Source: CAYMLQ01 sp964390795 (GTDB taxonomy: Bacteria > Verrucomicrobiota > Kiritimatiellia > RFP12 > UBA1067). From it: 5,075 bases of DNA. Both the position numbers and the translations under genes were made by a program. The notes under the pieces were generated by a model. The model ran no database searches and was not told the DNA's origin. It worked only from the letters and a program-made list of their open reading frames with translations. The stretch is taken from assembly GCA_964390795.1 (NCBI GenBank), contig CAYMLQ010000397.1:1-5075 (forward strand), written 5' to 3'. Below, one piece after another: positions 1 through 5,075 of the stretch (positions are counted from its first letter, which is position 1; every line of letters starts with the position of its first letter).

Positions 1-2
1 GC

Positions 3-2846
3 GGCGTGCAGCCCAATCCCGACACGTGGACCTTTGACCATCTCGACACCGTCGTTTCCAACGCAGAGGCCGCAGGCGTGCAGATGCTGCCGATCCTCGA
101 CTACAGCGTCTCGTTCGCCAACCCGGCGCACAAGCATCTCGATCTCTGGGAAAAGTACGTGCTGACAATGGTGGAGCGCTATCACGCGCGCCTGCCGGTT
201 TGGGAGGTATGGAACGAGCAGAACCTCGAAGGCTTCTGGAAGAACGCGAGCGCGGACGACTATCTGCCGCTCTTGAAGAAAAGTTACGAGACGGTCAAGT
301 CCGTGAACCCGAACCTGCTTGTGGCGGTCGGCGGCTACGCGGGCGTGCCGCTGGATCACATCGGGCGCCTCTACGAACTCGGCGGCGCCAAGACCTTCGA
401 CATCATGAACGTCCACCCGTACAACCATCCCGGCTTGCCCGAGGAGAGCCTTGAGAAGCGCCTCGTTGAACTCAAAGCCCTCATGGCGAAGCACGGCGAC
501 GGGGCGAAGCCGATCTGGTGTACCGAGATCGGCTGGCCCACCCAGAAGCCGCGCCTGGCCGCGCCCGGCCTGCTCAAAGCCGGCCTCAAGGCCGCAAAGC
601 CCGGCAAGAAAGGTGCCTGGCGCATCCTTGTGCTGGACGATCCCTCGCTCTGCGCCACCTCCGCGCCGTCGCCCGACCTGCTGGCCGACGAGGTGCCCGC
701 GAACACACGCGTGCAGCGCGTCACCTTCGACGCCCTGCTCGCGACGCTCGACAATTACGAGGTCGACGCCGTGATCCTGCCGTTCGACGAGCGTTTTCCG
801 TCGGAGGGTTTCGACAAGCTGCTCGCCTACGTGCGCAAGGGCGGCATCCTGATCGAGTGCGGCGGCATGCCCATTTGGGAGCCCATGGTGCGCAAGGCCG
901 ACGGCACGTGGGAGAAGTCCAAAGAGTACGGCGAAAAGTTCCGCGACCAGCTTCGCATCGGCGTTGAGGCGTGGTGGTATAAGAAGGGCGTGATTCCCGA
1001 AGATCTGCCCGTGACGTTCGTCGGCCCGGCCGAGGGCACGCCGCAGCCCAAGGAGGGCTTCAGGGCGGAGCGCTTCCTGACGCCGAACAAGTTCAAAGAG
1101 GGCGACCAGTTCATCCCGCTGCTGTCAGGCAAGAAGGGCGAGTACACCGGCGTCGCCGCCGCCGTCTACAAGTTCAACAGCGACCTCAAAGGCGCGGTCA
1201 TCGTGTCGGCCCTCTTCGAGAAGGGGCAGCGCGGCAACAGCGAGGCCAAGCAGGCCAAGATGGTGCCGCGCGCCTACCTGATCGCCCTGCGCCTCGGCGT
1301 GGAGCGGATGTTCTGGTACGAGCTGCAGGCACCCGAGACGGACGACCTCGACCAGGAGAGCCACTTCGGCATGGTTCACCGCGACCTCTCGCCCAAGCCG
1401 GCTTACCTGGCTTACCAGACGCTCACGGCGCAGCGCCCGGCCGGCTCGGTTACGCTCGACCGCCCGTGGAAGTCCGAGGACGGCGCACTCTATTATCCGC
1501 AGTGGACGCGGCCTGACAATCGCGCGGCCGGCGCGGTGTGGGCCTACACGAAGCCCGGCCTTTACCGGCTGACCTTCTCCTCGCCCGACATCACCTTTAC
1601 GGCGCACACGGGCGAGCCGGTCGGCACACAGTGGAACGGCAATGCCTGTCTCCTCTCCCTCACCGACGCGCCGGTCTATTTCACGGGAGGCACGCTGGAG
1701 AGCGTCAGCGCCGACTTCGACAAGGCCGAGGCCCTGCGTGCGATGGTCCCCAACTCGTTCGCAGCAGCCGCCGCGCAGTACCGCGGCATGCTCAAGCGGC
1801 TGGAGGGGACGCAGGACAAGTTCCCGCGCCGCTGGGAGAACGGCCAGCTCGTGACGGTCGACCCCAAGGAGTGGACGAGCGGCTTCTTCCCGGGCTCGCT
1901 CTGGTATCTCTACGAATTCACCCAAGCACCCGAATGGAAGGAGGCCGCGCTACGCTACACGGCCATGCTGGAGCAGATCCGCCACTACGCCGGCAACCAC
2001 GACATCGGCTTCATGCTCTATTGCAGCTACGGCAACGGCCTGCGCCTCGCCAATCCCGAGGGCTACAAGGAGGTGCTGCTCGACGGCGCCGCCGCGCTCT
2101 GCACGCGCTTCGTGCCGCGCCTCGGCATGATCCGCTCGTGGGACAACTACAACAACCCCGTCATTATCGACAACATGATGAACCTCGAGCTGCTCATGTG
2201 GGCCTCAAAGCAGAGCGGCGAGGCGCGCTTCCGCGAAGTGGCGCTCAGCCACGCCGACCAGACGAACGCCCGCCACTTCCGGCCCGACGGCAGCGCCTAC
2301 CACATCGTGGACTACAATCCCCTCAACGGCAAGATCTTCGGCTACTACGCGGGCCAGGGCGCGTCGGCGGACGGCCCGTGGGCGCGCGGCCAGTCGTGGG
2401 GCCTGTACGGTTTCACGATGATGTACCGCGAAACGAAGAACCCCGAGTACCTCGCGCGGGCGGTCAAGTCCGCCGACTTTCTGTGCGGTCACCGCAACCT
2501 GCCCGCCGACAAGATCCCGCACTGGGACTACGAGGCCGCGGAGATCCCCCACGCGCCGCGCGACAGCTCCTCCGCCGCCATCATGGCCAGCGCCTTGCTG
2601 GAGCTGTGTACCTTTGTCGATGCGCCCAAAGCCGCGCTCTATCGCGACACCGCAGTTCAGCAACTTCTCTCCCTCAGCTCTCCGTCCTACCGCGCTCCGG
2701 TCGGCGAGAACGGCAACTTCCTCCTGATGCACGGCGTCGGCCACCTGCCCGGCACCAGCGAGATCGACGTGCCGCTCAACTACGGAGACTACTACTACTT
2801 GGAAGCGCTCCTGCGTTTCAAGGCGCTGACCGCACCTTGCAAGTAA
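3..2846 (+). CDS. Composite glycoside hydrolase: GH39-like clan-A barrel with inserted amidotransferase-like domain, fused to GH88 unsaturated glucuronyl hydrolase (5' partial)
   Basis: The frame is open to the left edge. The GTG at 6 (residue 1 here) sits inside the barrel, so it is read as an internal Val and the true start is off-window. Residues 1-180 are the middle of a TIM barrel, with WNEQN (E71, likely acid/base), NVHPY after a later strand, and WCTEIGWP (E174, likely nucleophile). Residues about 181-411 are an alpha/beta insertion. The last barrel strand follows (GVERMFWYEL, 431-440). Residues about 475-575 look like a beta-sandwich. Residues 583-943 are a full-length GH88 domain: WTSGFFPG (623-630), HDIGF (D666), IIDNMMNL (D722), H766, Q784 and WARGQSW (792-798). 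These match the Asp88/Asp149/His193/Gln211/Arg221 set I recall from Bacillus unsaturated glucuronyl hydrolase. GH88 acts on lyase-generated unsaturated uronides. The GH88 call is firm; the exact barrel family (GH39 or another clan-A family) and its substrate are uncertain. Any signal peptide would be off-window. The stop is TAA. Confidence 0.88.
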   Translation, partial: GVQPNPDTWTFDHLDTVVSNAEAAGVQMLPILDYSVSFANPAHKHLDLWEKYVLTMVERYHARLPVWEVWNEQNLEGFWKNASADDYLPLLKKSYETVKSVNPNLLVAVGGYAGVPLDHIGRLYELGGAKTFDIMNVHPYNHPGLPEESLEKRLVELKALMAKHGDGAKPIWCTEIGWPTQKPRLAAPGLLKAGLKAAKPGKKGAWRILVLDDPSLCATSAPSPDLLADEVPANTRVQRVTFDALLATLDNYEVDAVILPFDERFPSEGFDKLLAYVRKGGILIECGGMPIWEPMVRKADGTWEKSKEYGEKFRDQLRIGVEAWWYKKGVIPEDLPVTFVGPAEGTPQPKEGFRAERFLTPNKFKEGDQFIPLLSGKKGEYTGVAAAVYKFNSDLKGAVIVSALFEKGQRGNSEAKQAKMVPRAYLIALRLGVERMFWYELQAPETDDLDQESHFGMVHRDLSPKPAYLAYQTLTAQRPAGSVTLDRPWKSEDGALYYPQWTRPDNRAAGAVWAYTKPGLYRLTFSSPDITFTAHTGEPVGTQWNGNACLLSLTDAPVYFTGGTLESVSADFDKAEALRAMVPNSFAAAAAQYRGMLKRLEGTQDKFPRRWENGQLVTVDPKEWTSGFFPGSLWYLYEFTQAPEWKEAALRYTAMLEQIRHYAGNHDIGFMLYCSYGNGLRLANPEGYKEVLLDGAAALCTRFVPRLGMIRSWDNYNNPVIIDNMMNLELLMWASKQSGEARFREVALSHADQTNARHFRPDGSAYHIVDYNPLNGKIFGYYAGQGASADGPWARGQSWGLYGFTMMYRETKNPEYLARAVKSADFLCGHRNLPADKIPHWDYEAAEIPHAPRDSSSAAIMASALLELCTFVDAPKAALYRDTAVQQLLSLSSPSYRAPVGENGNFLLMHGVGHLPGTSEIDVPLNYGDYYYLEALLRFKALTAPCK

Positions 2847-2865
2847 CACTCTCTGTCGATAGAAA

Positions 2866-2890
2866 TTTCACACCTCTCGAAGTGTGGAAA
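2866..2890. repeat. Palindromic element, copy 1 (imperfect)
   Basis: This dyad begins 20 bp after the hydrolase stop codon. Its arms are TTTCACAC and GTGTGgAAA, around a centre of cTCtcGAa. It is a diverged version of the perfect palindrome at 2984-3009, exactly 119 bp upstream of it in register. It could be a factor-independent terminator lacking a T tract, an operator, or a dispersed palindromic repeat; the sequence does not decide. Confidence 0.6.
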
Positions 2891-2893
2891 TGA

Positions 2894-2930
2894 AATGCTG
2901 CACTGTTTCAAGACAGGCAGTGTACGCATT
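2894..2930. repeat. Imperfect hairpin between the two palindromes
   Basis: AATGC and CACTG (2894-2898 and 2901-2905) pair with CAGTG and GCATT (2918-2922 and 2926-2930), leaving a 2/3-nt internal bulge and a 12-nt loop. There is no T tract. It may be part of the same intergenic element as the flanking palindromes or a weak transcript-end structure for the hydrolase gene. Confidence 0.35.
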
Positions 2931-2983
2931 CAGTTACGGACGATTTACGGCAGCAGGTGGTCACTATCTGTCAGAGCATGAAG

Positions 2984-3009
2984 CTTTCACACTTCATGAA
3001 GTGTGAAAG
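2984..3009. repeat. Perfect 26-bp palindrome, copy 2
   Basis: CTTTCACACTTCA is followed immediately by its exact reverse complement TGAAGTGTGAAAG, giving a 13-bp arm with no spacer. Its relative at 2866-2890 shares TTTCACAC, GAAGTGTG and the following AA. A spacer-less palindrome fits a dimeric DNA-binding protein site at least as well as an RNA hairpin. No bound protein can be named. Confidence 0.75.
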
Positions 3010-3039
3010 TGGCATGCGCAGCCTTCACTTTAAATCCCG

Positions 3040-3190
3040 GCACGGTTACGCACGTACGGACCGCGGGCCGGTACAACGTACAGACGCGCCGGCCCGCGTT
3101 GACAAGGTATGTTGTACCGGCTTCAAGCGGCAACGTTGCTAGGACCGGGGCCGGCTGAAGCCGGTACAACGTACGGACGCCGCATGCCTG
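3040..3190. repeat. Cluster of hairpin-plus-tail repeats (consensus core GCCGGTACAACGTACGGACG)
   Basis: Three to four units of one repeat family occur here. The best unit has stem CCGGC, loop TGAA, stem GCCGG (3151-3164), then the tail TACAACGTACGGACGC (3165-3180). A second copy has the same core at 3067-3087 with one mismatch; there CGCGGGCCGG (3062-3071) and CCGGCCCGCG (3089-3098) form a 10-bp stem. A third copy is inverted at 3106-3130: 3111-3125 is the exact reverse complement of 3156-3170. A weaker unit covers 3040-3062. Another diverged unit lies downstream at 4852-4884. The pattern suggests a dispersed intergenic repeat rather than a gene; small open frames across it are translations of the repeat. 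Confidence 0.75.
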
Positions 3191-3210
3191 CGCAACCAAG
3201 GCTTGCTGTG

Positions 3211-3238
3211 CCGGCCCAAAGCACCTGTCCCCGTTCCC
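3211..3238. repeat. Possible REP-like motif (CACCTGTCCCCGTTCC)
   Basis: On the minus strand this reads GGAACGGGGACAGGTG. I recall motifs of the GGGGACAGG type recurring in intergenic DNA near REP-associated tyrosine transposases (RAYT, Y1 family) in diverse bacteria. Only a single copy is visible here and no transposase gene is in the window, so the assignment is tentative. Confidence 0.25.
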
Positions 3239-3275
3239 TGCCTCCAACCGATTACGGACTCGCCTTTTCCGGCAC

Positions 3276-3304
3276 TTGCCGCGACCTGTTTTATCCTGTA
3301 TCCT
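3276..3304 (+). promoter_or_regulatory. Weak candidate promoter for the FGE-domain gene
   Basis: TTGCCG (3276-3281) and TATCCT (3299-3304) are separated by 17 bp, a sigma70-like arrangement with imperfect boxes, about 60 bp before the chosen start codon. The TATCCT lies in a tandem pair of ATCCTGT heptamers (3293-3306), which may simply be repeat debris. A TTGACA at 3099 has no good partner box. Confidence 0.2.
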
Positions 3305-3351
3305 GTCATGCGTTCGGTTTGACGGTGAGTGAATCTCAACCTCCATTTGTG

Positions 3352-3356
3352 AAAGG
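3352..3356 (+). promoter_or_regulatory. Ribosome binding site of the FGE-domain gene
   Basis: AAAGG ends 7 nt before the ATG at 3364. This, with the signal peptide that begins exactly there, fixes the start. The frame stays open upstream to about 3109, but that stretch is repeat DNA and carries no protein signal. Confidence 0.6.
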
Positions 3357-3363
3357 CCGGTCT

Positions 3364-4674
3364 ATGCGTACCCTGTTCCTAGCCTTAACGGTTTGCGTGG
3401 TCTCGGCGTTTTGCCTGTCGTCCGTTTGGGCGGCCGACCTGAAGACCTTCAAAGAGGTGTACCAGAAGAATTCGGACGAGACCCTCCAGAGCTACCAGCC
3501 CAAATTCGCATCGCTCCAGCAGCAGTACCAGAAGTCGCTGGAGGCCCTGAAAGCGCTCGCGGTGAAGCAGGGCGAGCTGCTCAAGATCAAGGCCGCGAAG
3601 GCGGAGATCGAGCGTTTCCAACAGGCGAAGAGCATGCCGCCCGAGCCGGAGGCGGCAACGCTGCCGGAAATCCGGGCGCTCCAGTCCGCCTACATGAAGC
3701 AGTACAACGGGCTGGAACAGGAGCTGACGGCCTTCGCGGCAACGGCGCTGGCCCCGGCCGGTGGCAAGCCTGGTGCCAAAAAGGACCTCTACCTGGTCGT
3801 CGACCTCTCGCGCGGGCCGAAGGCAGACAAGTTTCCGGTGGCTACTCTCGCCGATGTGCCCAAAGGCGGCTGGACGGACGAGTACAAGACCGACCAGCTG
3901 GTGCTGAGGAAGATTGAGCCGGGGACGTTCACCATGGGGAGTCCGGAAGGCGAGTTGGGCCGTAAAGGCGATGAGACCCAGCACGAGGTGACGCTGACCA
4001 AAGGCTTCTACATCGGCGTGTTCGAAGTGACGCAGAAACAGTGGGAGCGGGTGATGGGCGACTGGCCGAGTCACTTCAACAATCCGAAATGCCGTGAGGC
4101 TCGTCCGGTCGAAAGGGTGAGCTACGATGACATCCGCGGCTCGGTCAACGGCGCGGGCTGGCCCGCCACGAACAGCGTGGATGCGGCCTCGTTCATCGGC
4201 AGGTTGCGGGCACGGAGCGGCCAGGCCTTTGACCTGCCGACCGAGGCGCAATGGGAGTACGCGTGCAGGGCAGGTACGGCTTCTGCGCTGAACAGCGGCT
4301 TGGACCTGACCTCAACGAACAGTTGCCCAAATCTGGCCGCTGTGGCACGGTACAAAGGCAACGCAGGCGACACAGTCCAAAACTGCGACACGGGGGCGGG
4401 CACCTCGAAAGTTGGCAGTTACCTGCCCAACGCGTGGGGTGTATACGACCTGCACGGAAACGTCCGGGAATGGTGCTTGGACTCGCACGGAAAGTACACT
4501 GGCGCGGAGAGTGATCCGAAGGGTATGTCCGCGGGTTCGAGCCGCGTCCTTCGGGGTGGGAGTTGGAGCATCATCTCCTCCAACTGCCGATCCGCGTACC
4601 GCAACAGCGGCACACCGGATAATGTCAGCGGCACACTCGGCTTCCGGGCTGCCCTGTCCCCAGGTCAGCCGTGA
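3364..4674 (+). CDS. Secreted coiled-coil protein with FGE-sulfatase (SUMF1-type) domain, probably not a true formylglycine-generating enzyme
   Basis: The product is 436 residues. Residues 1-23 form a signal peptide (MRTLFLAL core, likely cut after VWA), so it should act in the periplasm or outside the cell. Residues about 26-130 are Lys/Glu/Gln/Ala-rich helix with coiled-coil character, ending in an Ala/Pro/Gly linker. A short module, YLVVDLSRGP to GGWTDEYKT (143-176), leads into an FGE-sulfatase domain at 183-432: EPGTFTMGSPEGE, FYIGVFEVTQKQWERVMG, RPVERVSYDDI, FDLPTEAQWEYACRAGT (289-305), GVYDLHGNVREWCLD, VLRGGSW (395-401) and LGFRAALS. In catalytic FGE the segment after GGS-aromatic carries two Cys five residues apart. 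Here the first is Ile403 and only Cys408 remains, so sulfatase activation is unlikely. Six Cys in the mature part could form disulfides. A role in binding or surface structure is inference. The gene stands alone between repeat-rich gaps, convergent with the PIN gene. Confidence 0.9.
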   Translation: MRTLFLALTVCVVSAFCLSSVWAADLKTFKEVYQKNSDETLQSYQPKFASLQQQYQKSLEALKALAVKQGELLKIKAAKAEIERFQQAKSMPPEPEAATLPEIRALQSAYMKQYNGLEQELTAFAATALAPAGGKPGAKKDLYLVVDLSRGPKADKFPVATLADVPKGGWTDEYKTDQLVLRKIEPGTFTMGSPEGELGRKGDETQHEVTLTKGFYIGVFEVTQKQWERVMGDWPSHFNNPKCREARPVERVSYDDIRGSVNGAGWPATNSVDAASFIGRLRARSGQAFDLPTEAQWEYACRAGTASALNSGLDLTSTNSCPNLAAVARYKGNAGDTVQNCDTGAGTSKVGSYLPNAWGVYDLHGNVREWCLDSHGKYTGAESDPKGMSAGSSRVLRGGSWSIISSNCRSAYRNSGTPDNVSGTLGFRAALSPGQP

Positions 4675-4700
4675 TACCTTCGGTCGGACAGATGACACGG

Positions 4701-4720
4701 GCACTCCGAGTGCGCTTTCT
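4701..4720 (+). terminator. Weak terminator-like hairpin after the FGE-domain gene
   Basis: GCACT (4701-4705), loop CCG and AGTGC (4709-4713) form a short 5-bp stem, followed by GCTTTCT, 26 bp after the TGA stop. The stem is short and the T run interrupted, so this is only a candidate. Confidence 0.25.
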
Positions 4721-4740
4721 GCGTCGGGGACGGCTCGGCA

Positions 4741-4804
4741 CGTAGGTCGGGATCGCCATCCCGACGTCCGTGCGCCCGAGTCGGGATTGCGATCCCGACC
4801 TACG
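4741..4804. repeat. 64-bp inverted repeat made of two hairpins (CGTAGGTCGGGAT family)
   Basis: The outer arms 4741-4765 and 4780-4804 are reverse complements over 25 nt with one mismatch, separated by a 14-nt centre. Each arm is itself a hairpin with an 8-bp stem GTCGGGAT/ATCCCGAC. The loops are CGCC at 4754-4757 and TGCG at 4788-4791. The DNA can therefore form either one long cruciform or two small ones. It may act as a bidirectional terminator between the convergent FGE-domain and PIN genes, or be a dispersed repeat; both are inference. Confidence 0.75.
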
Positions 4805-4851
4805 GAAGAGATCCCCGCATATTTTTCCAAGACGGCAACCACGCCTGCGGG

Positions 4852-4884
4852 CCGCCTGAAGGCGGGACAACATGCGGGCTGCGG
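4852..4884. repeat. Diverged copy of the hairpin-plus-tail repeat
   Basis: CCGCC (4852-4856), loop TGAA and GGCGG (4861-4865) are followed by GACAACATGCGGGCTGCGG. This keeps the same loop, and the tail resembles TACAACGTACGGACGCCGC from 3165-3183. The stem bases have changed in a compensated way: CCGGC/GCCGG upstream is CCGCC/GGCGG here. The FGE-domain gene is thus bracketed by members of one repeat family. Confidence 0.6.
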
Positions 4885-4898
4885 CTGGCCTACTTCCT

Positions 4899-4916
4899 AT
4901 CTGTGTTCATCTGCGG
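4899..4916. repeat. Short tandem motif ATCTGtGttc/ATCTGcGg
   Basis: ATCTGTG (4899-4905) recurs as ATCTGCG (4909-4915) with a 10-bp period. I recall similar ATCTGTGTTCATCTG strings scattered in intergenic DNA of PVC genomes. A single short occurrence is weak support. Confidence 0.2.
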
Positions 4917-4922
4917 ACAGAC

Positions 4923-5075
4923 TCATGTCGGCTTGACGCGGAGGTCGGCGTCGAAGGAGAAGACTTCGGTGTCGGGTGCGGCGCCTTTGGCGAGGAGGAT
5001 GCAGTCGACGATGTCGATCTTCGTCTCCGCGTAGCGCTTGAGGGCGTCGAGGAGTTCTTGGCGGTCGGTGTTGCG
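4923..5075 (-). CDS. PIN-domain ribonuclease, VapC-like toxin (C-terminal fragment)
   Basis: Read on the minus strand from the right edge, this gives 50 codons ending in TGA (complement of 4923-4925). No start codon is in the window, so the gene is cut at its 5' side. The peptide runs RNTDRQELLDALKRYAETK, then IDIVDCILLAKG, then a short loop and EVFSFDADLRV. This matches the C-terminal half of PIN domains, where the acidic residue in the IVDC strand-helix (residue 24 of the fragment) and the Asp of the FSFD segment (residue 42) help bind the catalytic metal ion. VapC toxins cleave RNA and are usually encoded just after their antitoxin, which would lie beyond 5075. It is convergent with the FGE-domain gene across a 248-bp gap. 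The N-terminal catalytic Asp cannot be seen, so activity cannot be judged. Confidence 0.72.
   Translation of the reverse strand, partial: RNTDRQELLDALKRYAETKIDIVDCILLAKGAAPDTEVFSFDADLRVKPT

Noticed and set aside
6..8. GTG at 6 as the real start of the hydrolase
   Set aside because: The frame is open to position 3, and residues right after the GTG are already mid-barrel; the first barrel strands and any signal peptide must lie upstream.
1125..1925. 266-codon minus-strand open frame
   Set aside because: Antisense shadow caused by high GC at third codon positions; composition is Arg/Val/Gly-rich with no motif or ribosome binding site.
1538..2893. 451-codon open frame on the + strand overlapping the hydrolase gene
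   Set aside because: It is a frame-shifted shadow of the GH88 region: Arg/Pro/Ala-rich, without a recognisable domain, while the other frame carries all GH88 motifs.
3099..3104. TTGACA as a promoter -35 box
   Set aside because: No acceptable -10 box lies 15-19 bp downstream; it falls inside the repeat cluster.
3040..3190. CRISPR array
   Set aside because: Units vary in orientation and spacing, have no uniform spacers, and no cas gene is present.
2987..3346. 119-codon minus-strand and 61-codon plus-strand frames in the gap
   Set aside because: They consist largely of translated hairpin repeats (for example repeated LYRL and AGTTY strings) and have no start signals.
3109..3363. Upstream extension of the FGE-domain gene by 85 codons
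   Set aside because: The extension translates the intergenic repeats, and the ATG at 3364 has both a ribosome binding site and an immediate signal peptide.
3385..4251. 288-codon minus-strand open frame
   Set aside because: Antisense to the well-supported FGE-domain gene; Leu/Arg/His-rich translation without family features.
4412..4936. 174-codon + frame running across the end of the FGE-domain gene
   Set aside because: It overlaps the FGE domain in another frame and then translates the 64-bp inverted repeat; no protein signature.

Overview
The window (about 5.1 kb, GC-rich) looks like a chromosomal segment of a polysaccharide-degrading bacterium of the PVC superphylum, most likely Kiritimatiellota or a relative (Lentisphaerota and Planctomycetota are alternatives). 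This rests on a very large composite glycoside hydrolase, a secreted coiled-coil/FGE-sulfatase-domain protein of a type abundant in those phyla, and intergenic spaces packed with short GC-rich dyad repeats. The taxonomic placement is inference from gene style; there is no marker gene.

Layout: (1) Positions 3-2846 (+) hold the 3' part of one long gene whose start lies left of the window. It encodes a clan-A TIM-barrel glycosidase (GH39-like) split by a roughly 230-residue Rossmann/glutamine-amidotransferase-like insertion, then a beta-sandwich, then a complete GH88 unsaturated glucuronyl hydrolase domain. (2) Positions 2847-3363 are non-coding and hold two copies of a 24-26 bp palindrome, an imperfect hairpin, a cluster of three or four copies of a hairpin-plus-tail repeat, and short motifs resembling dispersed repeats. 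(3) Positions 3364-4674 (+) encode a secreted protein with a signal peptide, a coiled-coil region and an FGE-sulfatase (SUMF1/EgtB-type) domain that lacks one of the two catalytic cysteines of true formylglycine-generating enzyme. (4) Positions 4675-4922 are non-coding, with a weak terminator-like hairpin, a 64-bp inverted repeat built of two hairpins, and another diverged copy of the hairpin-tail repeat. (5) Positions 4923-5075 (-) are the C-terminal 50 codons of a PIN-domain (VapC-like) ribonuclease, cut by the right edge.

Functionally, the first gene fits terminal steps in breakdown of uronic-acid-containing polysaccharides: GH88 removes the unsaturated uronic acid that polysaccharide lyases leave, and the barrel would cut another glycosidic bond of the same oligosaccharide. 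The FGE-like protein is more likely a binding or structural secreted protein than a sulfatase activator, and the roughly 520-bp repeat-rich gap argues against one operon with the hydrolase. The PIN fragment is probably part of a toxin-antitoxin pair that continues beyond the window. I see no clear new multi-gene system; the most unusual items are the domain architecture of the hydrolase and the density of distinct dyad repeats in the two gaps.
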